The notes beneath the pieces are model-generated. The model worked only from the letters and a program-made list of their open reading frames with translations, did no database searches and was not told where the DNA came from. A program made the position numbers and the translations under genes. This document shows, in pieces, positions 52,691-61,762 of a DNA stretch of 64,000 bases (the first letter of the stretch is position 1; the number at the start of each line of letters is the position of its first letter). The stretch is from Allomuricauda sp. TY007 (GTDB lineage Bacteria; Bacteroidota; Bacteroidia; Flavobacteriales; Flavobacteriaceae): positions 61,673 through 125,672 of the forward strand of contig NZ_WUEG01000012.1 of NCBI RefSeq assembly GCF_010468565.1, read 5' to 3'.

Positions 52691-53045
52691 TGACCCAACT
52701 TTTAACTGGGTATCATCAAAATTGATTAAAAAGGTTTCTCCAGACCTCAAGGTAATAGAGTTTTCCAATGGTAGGGAAGCCTTGGACTTTTTACAGGATA
52801 ATTTTAATGAAAAGGACCATTACACCATTTTGCTGGATATTAACATGCCGGAGATGAACGGATGGGAGTTTATGAATGCCATAGAGCAAAGTGATTGGGT
52901 CAACAGCAAATCAATATCAGTATATATAGTTTCCTCTTCCACGGATCCGAGCGATATGGAAACAGCAAAAACCTACGGGTTGATCAAAGATTATCTACAA
53001 AAGCCACTGAGCTTTGATGTGGTGACCGACATCGTTTCGAGATAA
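52662..53045 (+). CDS. Single-domain response regulator
   Basis: The protein has 127 residues. It begins MEKTIILVDDDPTFNWV, has Asp59 in ILLDINMPEMNGWEF and Lys in YLQKPLSF, and no output domain. It overlaps the receiver-PAS-DHp gene by 29 bases in another frame, indicating coupled translation. It is the last gene of the plus-strand run and is convergent with the membrane kinase. It is a likely acceptor or phosphate sink in the same relay. Confidence 0.93.
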   Translation: MEKTIILVDDDPTFNWVSSKLIKKVSPDLKVIEFSNGREALDFLQDNFNEKDHYTILLDINMPEMNGWEFMNAIEQSDWVNSKSISVYIVSSSTDPSDMETAKTYGLIKDYLQKPLSFDVVTDIVSR

Positions 53046-53123
53046 TAGATTTTTTGGTGATTTAAAAAGTACTCCATAGGAAGAAAGCTTTTCAGGAAAA
53101 AAAGCTGCTGTTATCGGAGAATA

Positions 53124-54656
53124 TTATTTTCCTTTTCCAGCATTGGAGCCGGGTGTCTCTTTGTCCGAGATATGGTCAATGTTTGTATCCTCAAAGCGCA
53201 ATATAAAGTTAGTACCTTTGCCTATTTCGCTTTCACAAATCAGTTTACCACCGTTCATTTCAACAAAATCCTTTGCAATGACCAAACCAAAACCGGTGCC
53301 CTTTTCTCCCTGAGTTCCTGTTCTTATTTCCGGCCGGTCGTCATGCCCAAGTCTCTCGAACCAGTCACTTTGCATTCCCATACCAAAATCTCGCACACCT
53401 ATTTCAACGCATGTGGCATTGCTTTGTGACCATAAAATAACCTTTTGGCCGTTCTGGCTAAATTTTATGGCGTTGGAAACCAAATTGCGGAGAACCACTT
53501 TGAGCATGTTTGCATCCATTAAAAGTGTTGGGTGCAAAATCTGTAGCTCAATGTCAATATCCTTATCTTGGGCCATTCGGGCAAACTCGTGTTTTATGGA
53601 GCTGAAAATAGAATTTAAGTCACATAAACTTTTATCCAATTCCATGCCATCCAGTTGTTTATGGGACCATTGAAGTAAACCATTGACCATGGAAACCTTA
53701 TCGGAAATTTCATTCTTCAATTTTTCTAAAATGGGTTGTAGTTCTTTATCCGTTAAATTGGATTGGATCAATTCAATGATAGCAATGAAATTGTTTAGAG
53801 GTGCCCTGACATCATGGGTAAGTAGCGAGAACAGTTTATTCTTGAGTTGATTGACTTTTTCAAGCTCCTCGTTTTGATCTTCAAGTGTTTTTTTGGCGAG
53901 TTGGAGATTTTTTGTTTGCTTATCGACTTCATTTTTTAGCATTTGGTTTGCATTAAGCTGTAATTTTAAATGTTCAGACTCAATAGCTTTATACTTAAAC
54001 CCAATGATCAGCGAAAAAAGGATTAGCTGGATAGTGACTAAGATTGAAGTTATGAGAATGATCGGATAGGTGTAAAAATCAAAATGTCTTTTCAAAAACC
54101 AAGTGCCTATGTACAATATTGCGGCAAGTAGAATGGGAGTGTAAGAATACAGATAGTACCGGTTCAATTTATGGGCATGGAACAATCGTAAACCTGAAAA
54201 TATGTTCAGAAACATAGAGGCCATGGACATAATGGCGGCGAACAACACAAAAAAATCATTCAACCATTCGATTTTAGTTGTCAAATTATTTGTGATATGC
54301 AAAATGGGGAGGCTGCCAACGATTCCAACAAATATCTTATAGGCCCTGTATAAATTGGGAAAGGTGTCCTTTTCTATACTTAGGTAATTTTTTGTAAAAA
54401 GCAATAATCCCAAAGTTGAGATCATGGCCGTGGTAAGGGAAGCCTTATCTGCGATTATTGAAGCCGTACTGCCAAAAGATCCATCTAAAAAGAAATATAG
54501 GCTCCAGTGTAAGGTCAACCCAAAGATGAGTATAGAGTAATAGAGTAAAACCTTATGCTTTAACACGAAAAAAGAAAGCAGGTGATAGATACCGAAAACA
54601 CTAAAAACAGAAGTGAAGATAATGGTTTCTAGATACCTAAAATCAAGAATGTCCAT
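53124..54656 (-). CDS. 7TM sensor histidine kinase
   Basis: The protein has 510 residues. Seven membrane helices fill the first ~220 residues (7TMR-DISM-like arrangement). A coiled-coil linker (VDKQTKNLQLAKKTLEDQNEELEKV) follows, then HisKA with LLTHDVRAPLNNF (His281), the N-box LRNLVSNAIKFS, DFGMGM and the G-box GEKGTGFGLVIAK. It senses an unknown signal through its membrane domain and has no extracellular ligand domain of note. It is convergent with the receiver gene. Its likely partner is one of the single-domain receivers nearby. Confidence 0.92.
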   Translation of the reverse strand: MDILDFRYLETIIFTSVFSVFGIYHLLSFFVLKHKVLLYYSILIFGLTLHWSLYFFLDGSFGSTASIIADKASLTTAMISTLGLLLFTKNYLSIEKDTFPNLYRAYKIFVGIVGSLPILHITNNLTTKIEWLNDFFVLFAAIMSMASMFLNIFSGLRLFHAHKLNRYYLYSYTPILLAAILYIGTWFLKRHFDFYTYPIILITSILVTIQLILFSLIIGFKYKAIESEHLKLQLNANQMLKNEVDKQTKNLQLAKKTLEDQNEELEKVNQLKNKLFSLLTHDVRAPLNNFIAIIELIQSNLTDKELQPILEKLKNEISDKVSMVNGLLQWSHKQLDGMELDKSLCDLNSIFSSIKHEFARMAQDKDIDIELQILHPTLLMDANMLKVVLRNLVSNAIKFSQNGQKVILWSQSNATCVEIGVRDFGMGMQSDWFERLGHDDRPEIRTGTQGEKGTGFGLVIAKDFVEMNGGKLICESEIGKGTNFILRFEDTNIDHISDKETPGSNAGKGK

Positions 54657-55108
54657 GTTTGGGAAAGCGGTTGGTTAAGCACATATTTTGTTGGCAGTCC
54701 AAAAAATGTGTCCTTTGTTTTAAAGGATTCCAATATATATTTTTTTGATATAAATAGCAAGAATCTAACACTATTGACTCTATGTTTATAGAATGGATGA
54801 CAGAAACTACAAGCAGTGGGTAAACTTGTCCATGCTGTTTTCTTCCTGCTTTGGGTAAAATCACATTACCGTTTCTGTCCATAAACAAAATGGTCTGTTA
54901 TTGGTTGGGGACCGATTTATTGTGGTAATCAAATCTGTTTTGGATTGTTAACATAATTATATAGTGCCCATTATTTGGTTGCTAAGTGGTGATTTTCCCA
55001 ACCAAAAACTACTTTTTTGCCCTTAAGTTTAATATAAGCTTAGTACTTATTTGATTGGAGTTCAGTACCTTTTAATTTATTTTTATCAGCCAAATAAAAA
55101 TTAAGCTG
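54657..55108. other. Gap between the 7TM kinase and the frameshifted GAF kinase
   Basis: No supported gene. It holds both divergent promoters. A TACCTTTT (one mismatch) lies at about 55066, but no matching TTG is at the proper distance. An 81-codon open frame overlapping the kinase start has no family resemblance. Confidence 0.5.
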
Positions 55109-56297
55109 ATGGATGAATTTGAGCGTAAGAATGCAGAGTATAAACGGATAAAAAAACTGAACGAGTTTGACCTCGATTATAGGAATCTTCAGACCGAATT
55201 TGAAGGCTTGATCCAGTTGGCTGCCAATATCGCCGATACAGAGTTGTCCTTGATCAACTTAATTGATAATTACTCTCAATGGACAGTAACATCAAACTCT
55301 TCGGAATTCATGCAAATTAATCGTGAGGACTCTGTTTGTCAATATACGATTCACACCGAGGAATTAATGGAAGTCCCACGTCTTGATGAAGACGCACGGT
55401 TCAGTGGCAACCCTTTTGTTAAAGGAAGTGAAGGATTCAAATACTATCTGGGGATTCCACTTAAAACACAAACAGGCGAAAGTATCGGAGCACTTTGTGT
55501 AATAGATTTTAAAGAAAAGAACATCTCCTCCGAAAAGAAAAAATTGTTAAGGCTTGTTGCCGACGAGGTTGTAAAGAGGCTCGAGGACAAAATGAAGTTG
55601 GATGCACTGCAAGAACAACTTAACAAGGCCATTGTTCAACGCAACCAAATGGCACACGACGTTAGAGGACCTGTGGGGGGTATTCTTGGACTTACCGTAA
55701 GTGCCGAAAATGAAACGCTCGATGATGGGGAATTTGGGATGTACATGGAAATGATAAAGAGCTCGGCTTCCAAACTCATGGATTTTACCGACGATATATT
55801 GGACAAACAAAAAGCGCAGCAGAAAGAAAATTATTTTAACCTCTCGGAATTAAAAAAAACACCTTCACGATCTTTATGTGCTAGCAGCCCGTAACAAGCA
55901 GATAAACCTTGAATTTATTTATAATGAAACAAAAAATCATCATAAATTTTCAAGAAGAAAACTGCTCCCTATTGTTGGGAACCTTATCGCCAATTCCATA
56001 AAATTTACAGCACCAAAAGGGGAGATAAAGGTAAAACTTGACATAATACAGCAAGAAGAAAACCTATTGCTACAGATAGAGGTGGGGGATAATGGAAAGG
56101 GTATTTCAAAAGAAAAACTCCAAAAGCTGACAAAGTCGGATTTAGGAGAAGATAAGGGGACGAGTGGTGAAAAGGGATATGGTTTAGGCATTAGACTTGT
56201 TACGGATATGGTTGGCAGTATCGGGGGCAGGCTCAATATTACCTCGGAAGAAGGTAAAGGAACAACCGCCATTGTGGAAATACCTATTGGTCTATAA
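55109..56297 (+). pseudogene. GAF-domain histidine kinase split by a frameshift in an A8 run
   Basis: The first frame encodes a GAF domain (~20-160, with VDEFE-like start, SQWTVTSNSSEFMQINREDSVC and LCVIDFKEK) and a HisKA helix (MAHDVRGPVGGILGL, His183), then runs out of frame after NLSELKK. The second frame from 55860 carries the ATPase domain (PIVGNLIANSIKF, GDNGKGIS, GEKGYGLGIRLV). Removing one A from the run of eight (55852-55859) joins them as LSELKKHLHDLYVLAARNKQINLEF, a normal junction. It may be a pseudogene, a sequencing error, or a gene rescued by transcriptional slippage. It is the last member of the signalling island. Confidence 0.85.
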
Positions 56298-56631
56298 CCA
56301 AAAAAAAAACAGGTAAGTACCACCACCTTACATTTTAGTCTTAAAATTAATTAAGGCCAAAGATTTTTAATGATTTGTCCTGGCTCTTTTTTTGGAGTTT
56401 GGGAGGCAACCCATAGCTGTTTTTTGCACTACTGCCCCAAGTCGGTTTTGGTTGGACTCAATACTTTTTCTTGTTTAGCTGTAACCAAGGTAACCCCCTT
56501 GAAAAAAACTTCTTTATTTTTCAAACCTACCTGACCAGTTCTTCAACTTTATTAAAATAGGGTTGAATGAAAATTTGCTGTTAATTCGAAATTTGTAAAT
56601 TGCAGGGTCAAAAATTTGCATTTCCCAACAA
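56298..56631. other. Gap between the GAF kinase and the ECF sigma gene
   Basis: No gene is supported. A-runs, a C/T-rich stretch and a candidate -7 AAAATTTG (one mismatch) near 56609 are the only features; the sigma promoter should be here. Confidence 0.45.
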
Positions 56632-57213
56632 ATGAAGCCAGAACATTTGCATAACCTCAAAATCAACGCTCTATCTGATAATGGCACAGAGGACGATTTC
56701 AGTATAGTGTACGAGTTCTATAGGCCTAAGCTTGTTGTAATCGTAAATAGCTATATCCCTTCCCAAGAAGATGCCGAGGAAATCGTTCACGATGTTTTTA
56801 TCAGGCTATGGGAGAAATGGGAAACTTTACAGATTACCACAAATTTTACGGGCTATATCTACAGTATGACCCGAAATGCATGTTTGGACTATTTACGAAC
56901 AAGAAAGAATAAGCTTACCAAAGATATGTCTGCCGAACAGCAGGAGTTTTGGTTGAACCATAGTGCTTTGGCGGATGATATGGCCTCATCTATTTTGGCA
57001 AAAGAGTTACAGGCACTGGTTGATGAAGCCATAGATGAACTACCGGAAAAGTGCAAAAAAGTGTTCAAGAAAAGTCGCTTGGAAGGACTTTGCCACCAAG
57101 AAATTTCCAAAGAGATGGAGATTTCCCCAAAAACAGTCGAAAACCACATTACCAGAGCTTTACGACAGCTTAGAGTGGCTTTGAACGAATATTTGCCCAC
57201 CCTATTTTTTTAA
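56632..57213 (+). CDS. ECF sigma factor of a SusCD-linked trans-envelope system
   Basis: The protein has 193 residues. Region 2 (FYRPKLVVIVNSYIPSQEDAEEIVHDVFIRLWEKW), a linker, and region 4 (LPEKCKKVFKKSRLEGLCHQEISKEMEISPKTVENHITRALRQL) fit the Bacteroidota ECF subfamily that pairs with FecR-type anti-sigmas. It is followed by the FecR gene, then SusC with an STN domain, then SusD. The likely targets are its own operon. Compare the sigma at 18.3 kb, which pairs with a different membrane protein. Confidence 0.95.
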   Translation: MKPEHLHNLKINALSDNGTEDDFSIVYEFYRPKLVVIVNSYIPSQEDAEEIVHDVFIRLWEKWETLQITTNFTGYIYSMTRNACLDYLRTRKNKLTKDMSAEQQEFWLNHSALADDMASSILAKELQALVDEAIDELPEKCKKVFKKSRLEGLCHQEISKEMEISPKTVENHITRALRQLRVALNEYLPTLFF

Positions 57214-57282
57214 TTTTTACATCCAGACTAGGGGATGTTCCTTTTTTTTACGTCTTGCTAATAAATACCGTTCCTGAATACA

Positions 57283-58227
57283 ATGAACAAAAAGGATATT
57301 ATTGCATTGGTCGAAGGTCGTCTGACCAATGAAAGAAAGCAAGAAGTTGTCAAGTGGTTGCTCAAAAACCCAAAACAACAGCAACGCTATCATATTTTAA
57401 AGGCAAAGCATGTGGCCAAATCACTAAAACAGAGCGAGTATGGTAGTTCTGACAGTCGAAAAAGTATATATGCAAAATGGTACAAATACGTGGGGTACGC
57501 AGCTTGTGCAGTCTTAATCTTTTCTCTCACATATACATTGACCCTGCCTGTGGATCAAACCGAAACACCGGATGCTTCCCAAATTACATCGGCAACTTCA
57601 ATTGGCGAGAATAAAACAATCATGTTGTCCGATGGCACCAAAGTAACCCTTAATGCCAACACCACATTGTCTTATCCCAAGGAATTTTCTGGTGAATTAA
57701 GAGAGGTCAGTTTAAAGGGCGAGGCATTTTTTGATGTGACCCACAATCCCAAAAAACCTTTTATGGTCGCCACAGGAAATGGGATGAAAATTCAGGTCTT
57801 GGGCACAGTTTTCAATGTAAAATCGTACCCGGAAGATTTAAATGTGGAAACAACCTTGGTTTCTGGGAAGGTAAAGGTGGTTGAAGAACGGGACCAAAAA
57901 ACAGTGGTATTGAACCCATCCCAAAGGGCCACCTATGTTAAAGATGCCGATAAACTTATTGTAGATAATGTACAGACAGAAAACTTTACCGCATGGCGCC
58001 AGGGCAAACTTATTTATGATGAGACGCCGATACGCCAGGTAATAAGCGATCTAAAAAGAAAGTACAAAGTTGACATATCCGTTGAGTCACCAGGGATAAT
58101 GGACTATAAATATACAGGGGAGTTCGATAACCTTGGTATAGAACAAATATTGGATCTTTTCGAAGTTTCCTCACCGATACTGTATCAAATAAAAAATAAC
58201 CAAATAACACTTTATATGAAGAAATGA
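57283..58227 (+). CDS. FecR-family anti-sigma factor
   Basis: The protein has 314 residues. A short cytoplasmic N-domain binds sigma; one membrane helix lies at ~66-84 (YVGYAACAVLIFSLTYTL). The periplasmic FecR domain follows (MLSDGTKVTLNANTTLSYP, SLKGEAFFDVTHNPKKPFMVATG, VFNVKSYPEDLNVETTLVSGKVKV) and ends with a DUF4974-like segment (YDETPIRQVISDLKRKYKVDISV, LGIEQILDLFEVSSP). This last segment receives the STN domain of SusC. It holds the ECF sigma inactive until the transporter signals. Confidence 0.95.
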   Translation: MNKKDIIALVEGRLTNERKQEVVKWLLKNPKQQQRYHILKAKHVAKSLKQSEYGSSDSRKSIYAKWYKYVGYAACAVLIFSLTYTLTLPVDQTETPDASQITSATSIGENKTIMLSDGTKVTLNANTTLSYPKEFSGELREVSLKGEAFFDVTHNPKKPFMVATGNGMKIQVLGTVFNVKSYPEDLNVETTLVSGKVKVVEERDQKTVVLNPSQRATYVKDADKLIVDNVQTENFTAWRQGKLIYDETPIRQVISDLKRKYKVDISVESPGIMDYKYTGEFDNLGIEQILDLFEVSSPILYQIKNNQITLYMKK

Positions 58228-58240
58228 CCCAAAAAAGAGA

Positions 58241-58262
58241 GGAGGGTGTTCCCGCACCCCCC
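58241..58262 (+). promoter_or_regulatory. Intercistronic hairpin between fecR and susC
   Basis: GGAGGGTG (58241-58248), loop TTCCCG, CACCCCCC (58255-58262), with one mismatch in an 8-bp stem; no T run. It may stabilise or process the susCD mRNA separately from the regulatory genes, or mark a separate promoter. Confidence 0.5.
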
Positions 58263-58322
58263 TGCTCAATAATTATTTAACCACATAGAAATGTAATTAA
58301 ACATCGTAAACTCATCAAAATT

Positions 58323-61300
58323 ATGGAAAAAAAGGAACTTTTTTTACCAAAGGTCCCAATTATTAGGATAATGAAAATCTATTTAATCTTAGTGGCACTT
58401 ACCTTGGCCAAGTTATTTGCTTCTGAGGCAAATGCCCAAAGCATTTCGTTAGAGGCAAACAATGTGAGATTAAAGAGGATATTGAACGAAATCGAACGCA
58501 AGAGCGATTACAGTTTTTTCTACAACAACAGTATAGTAGATGTGTATTCCAAAAAATCGCTAAAAGTAGAAAACAAGACATTGGATGCCGTATTGAACGA
58601 GCTGTTCTCGGAATCCGACATCGCCTTTAGTTTTGTTAGAGATCAAATCATTCTATTTCCAAAAGACAATCCCGAAATAAAAAACAAAATAGAGCGTCTT
58701 TTAAACAAACATGTCGATAAAATGCCGACAGCCCTGAGTCCCGATAAGATCAATGAGCTTATCAGGACCACGGTACAGTTTACCGTTAATGGAAAGATTA
58801 CGGACAATGCCGGTACACCTATTCCAGGGGTATCTATTTTGGTAAAGGGAACATCCAAGGGTACTACCACCGATTTTGATGGTAATTACAGCATCATGGC
58901 AGATACTGGCGATGTTCTTATGTTTAGCTACATAGGCTTTGTAACCCAAGAAATTGAAGTCGGTGATCAACAGACCATAGACGTTGTTCTTAAAGAAAAT
59001 GTGGCCGCCTTGGAAGAGGTTGTTGTTGTAGGTTACGGTACCCAGAAAAAATCAGACCTCACTGGAGCCGTTGGAGCCGTGGATAGCGAGACCCTCTTAA
59101 AAGCTCCAGTAAGCAATCCCCTCCAAGGGATGAGGGGGAAAGTAGCCGGTGTAAACGTGTTTTTAAACTCCGGTTCTCCAACAGGATCCCCTAGAATAGT
59201 GATTCGTGGTGTAGGTACCATCAATTCATCAACAGACCCCTTATATGTTGTAGATGGTGTAGTGATGGACGACATCCAATTCATAAACCCCAACGATATT
59301 GAACGCATGGAGGTATTGAAAGATGCATCATCCGCTGCAATATATGGGGCAAGGGGTGCCAATGGTGTAGTTTTGATCACAACCAAAAGAGGCTCAAAAG
59401 ATGAAAAGATTTCAATTGGTTATGATGGTTTTTTAAGTGTGGGCCACCTTCGCAAAAAAATGGACCTGCTTAATGCAGATGAGTGGTTGGAAGTAGTAAG
59501 AACAGGTATGGAAAATACACCTAAGTACCGACCCAATGATCCAGCACCAGTATTCACAACCAATGACCCAAATTTATTTGATGCGCAAGGAAACCCGCTT
59601 TATGATACCGACTGGCAAGATGAAGCTACGCGTACTGCCTATTCCAACAATCACCAGTTGTCGATTCAGCAAGGGAGTGAAAAATCATCCATAGGGGTGT
59701 TTTTGAATTATTCCCACATTGAAGGAATAATGCTGAACAACAAATTGGATAGAATCAGCGGAAAAATCGCTTATGATGTTACTCCAAAAGATTGGCTAAA
59801 GTTGGGCGTTAACCTTATGGTGAACGATGTTAAGGATACGGAGTTTGAAGAAGGAGGAGGCGGTCAGTCTCCAAGAAGGACCATGATAGAAATGCCCCCG
59901 ATTTTCCCTGTTAAATTTCCTGATGGAACGTGGAGCAATAGCCAAATGATCAGCGATGCCTACAACTTGGAATCCATGTCCAACCCAGTTCATGTATTGG
60001 AAACACAAGAAAGATTCTGGGAAAGAAACCAGCTTTTTGGAAATTTCTACGCGAATTTTACCATCATGCCAGGTTTGGAGTTTAGGACCCAATTCGGTTT
60101 CGATAAAAATATCAGAAATAAAAAGGAGTATTCACCAAGGGATTTGGTAAATATTTCAGCTCCAGATGGTTATGCCAGGATATTTAACGAGAAAAGCACG
60201 TATTGGCAACAGGAAAACTACCTTACCTATAACAAGGAATTTGGAGACCATAGAATAAACGCCATGCTGGGGTTAAGTTGGCAAGAGCGCAAGTACGAGT
60301 CCTCCAACATTTTTGCCAGAGGATTTAGTGACGACTTTTTCCGTTACAACAACATTGGCTCCGCCAGTAACCCAAGTGCGCCGGAATCCACAACTAACGA
60401 GTGGGCTTTGAACTCCTACTTTTTACGTGCCGGTTATACATTTAAAGACAAATATTTATTGACCTTGACAGGAAGGGTCGACGGTTCCTCGAGATTTGGA
60501 GCGGACAACAAATACGGATTTTTCCCATCGATTGGAGCAGGTTGGAATATTAGTGAGGAATCCTTTATGGAGGACGTAACCGCTATCAACCGATTGAAAT
60601 TGCGTGGTAGCTACGGTATCACAGGTAACACGGAGATTGCTCCGTACAGTTCATTGGCCACGGTATCATCGGGTACGGTTTTACTGAACGGTACAAGGGT
60701 AAGCTCCAGTTCTGTGAATCGTTTGTCCAACCCAGGCTTGGAATGGGAAAAAACCAGTCAATTTGATATAGGGTTGGATTTGGCCGCCTTTGATTTTAGG
60801 TTGCGCTTTGAGTTCGACTACTACGATAAGTTGACCAAAGACCTTTTATTGGACAGACCCGTGCCGTACACAACCGGCTTTACTTCGGTAAGGGATAATA
60901 TCGGTTCCGTTTCCAATAAAGGTATCGAGGCCATGATTACGGGAGAGATTATCCGTAAAGCCGATTTCGGTTGGGAGACTTCTTTCAACATGAACTACAA
61001 TAAAAATAGGATTGAAAGTTTAGGTGAGAACGATGAGGACATTGAGCCAGGACCATTTTGGGTTTCAGGAAGTCAGACCATTCTTAGGGTAGGAGAATCC
61101 TTGAGCTCTTTCTGGGGTTACGAGCGTTTGGGAACTTGGGGAACCGACGAAGCTGCGGAGGCCGCTGAGGTTGGTGCTGTTCCAGGAGAGGCCAAACGAT
61201 CTGCAGAAAAGAAAATCCTTGGAAAAGGTTTGCCAGATATCACAGGTAGTTTCATCAACACCTTCAGATATAAAAACTTCGATTTCACTGCAGATATTCA

Positions 61301-61745
61301 ATTTGTGGCCGGTGTGGAGATCATGCAACAATTCTATCACTCCACAGAAGACCGTTCCGGTATTGCAAACGGACTTGCTACCATTCTTTATGATGGTTGG
61401 ACCGAGAACAATCAGAACACCATGGTACAGGAAATCAGGAACCAAGCCTATGCAGGGCAGAATAGTCAGGTAGATAGCAGATGGGTGGTTGATGGTTCCT
61501 ACATCAGAGGAAACCTATTCTCTTTGGGCTATAACTTCAATCAGCAGTTTTTGGATATCATGGGCTTGAACAGACTACGTGTTTATGCAAGTTTGGAAAA
61601 CGCTTTCGTAATCCATTCCAAAGACTTTCAAGGGTACGATCCCGAAGCAACTTCTTGGGGTGGAAACCAATGGGGACAGAACATTTTCTTCTTCCAATAC
61701 CCCAAGCCTAGGACATTTACCATAGGATGTAGCCTCAAATTTTAA
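58323..61745 (+). CDS. SusC/RagA TonB-dependent transporter with N-terminal STN domain
   Basis: The protein has 1140 residues. The signal peptide ends near ASEANAQ; an internal ATG at residue 17 is an alternative start. The STN domain (~41-110, ISLEANNVRLKRILNEIERKSDYSFFY, KTLDAVLNELF) is present, which marks transporters that signal to FecR. It is followed by the CarboxypepD_reg domain (~155-220, GKITDNAGTPIPGVSILVKG), the TonB-box region (EEVVVVGYGTQ) and the plug (PLQGMRGKVAGV, PLYVVDGVVMDD, YGARGANGVVLITTKRG). The 22-strand barrel follows. It carries an unidentified ligand into the periplasm with SusD. Confidence 0.97.
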   Translation: MEKKELFLPKVPIIRIMKIYLILVALTLAKLFASEANAQSISLEANNVRLKRILNEIERKSDYSFFYNNSIVDVYSKKSLKVENKTLDAVLNELFSESDIAFSFVRDQIILFPKDNPEIKNKIERLLNKHVDKMPTALSPDKINELIRTTVQFTVNGKITDNAGTPIPGVSILVKGTSKGTTTDFDGNYSIMADTGDVLMFSYIGFVTQEIEVGDQQTIDVVLKENVAALEEVVVVGYGTQKKSDLTGAVGAVDSETLLKAPVSNPLQGMRGKVAGVNVFLNSGSPTGSPRIVIRGVGTINSSTDPLYVVDGVVMDDIQFINPNDIERMEVLKDASSAAIYGARGANGVVLITTKRGSKDEKISIGYDGFLSVGHLRKKMDLLNADEWLEVVRTGMENTPKYRPNDPAPVFTTNDPNLFDAQGNPLYDTDWQDEATRTAYSNNHQLSIQQGSEKSSIGVFLNYSHIEGIMLNNKLDRISGKIAYDVTPKDWLKLGVNLMVNDVKDTEFEEGGGGQSPRRTMIEMPPIFPVKFPDGTWSNSQMISDAYNLESMSNPVHVLETQERFWERNQLFGNFYANFTIMPGLEFRTQFGFDKNIRNKKEYSPRDLVNISAPDGYARIFNEKSTYWQQENYLTYNKEFGDHRINAMLGLSWQERKYESSNIFARGFSDDFFRYNNIGSASNPSAPESTTNEWALNSYFLRAGYTFKDKYLLTLTGRVDGSSRFGADNKYGFFPSIGAGWNISEESFMEDVTAINRLKLRGSYGITGNTEIAPYSSLATVSSGTVLLNGTRVSSSSVNRLSNPGLEWEKTSQFDIGLDLAAFDFRLRFEFDYYDKLTKDLLLDRPVPYTTGFTSVRDNIGSVSNKGIEAMITGEIIRKADFGWETSFNMNYNKNRIESLGENDEDIEPGPFWVSGSQTILRVGESLSSFWGYERLGTWGTDEAAEAAEVGAVPGEAKRSAEKKILGKGLPDITGSFINTFRYKNFDFTADIQFVAGVEIMQQFYHSTEDRSGIANGLATILYDGWTENNQNTMVQEIRNQAYAGQNSQVDSRWVVDGSYIRGNLFSLGYNFNQQFLDIMGLNRLRVYASLENAFVIHSKDFQGYDPEATSWGGNQWGQNIFFFQYPKPRTFTIGCSLKF

Positions 61746-61762
61746 TACATAAAAAAAATATC

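Noticed and set aside
53083..53112. AGCTTTT/AAAAGCT inverted repeat after the receiver gene
   Set aside because: No T run on either strand in the right place; not enough to call a terminator.
54643..54888. 81-codon minus-strand open frame upstream of the 7TM kinase
   Set aside because: Overlaps the kinase start in another frame, with no signal or domain pattern.
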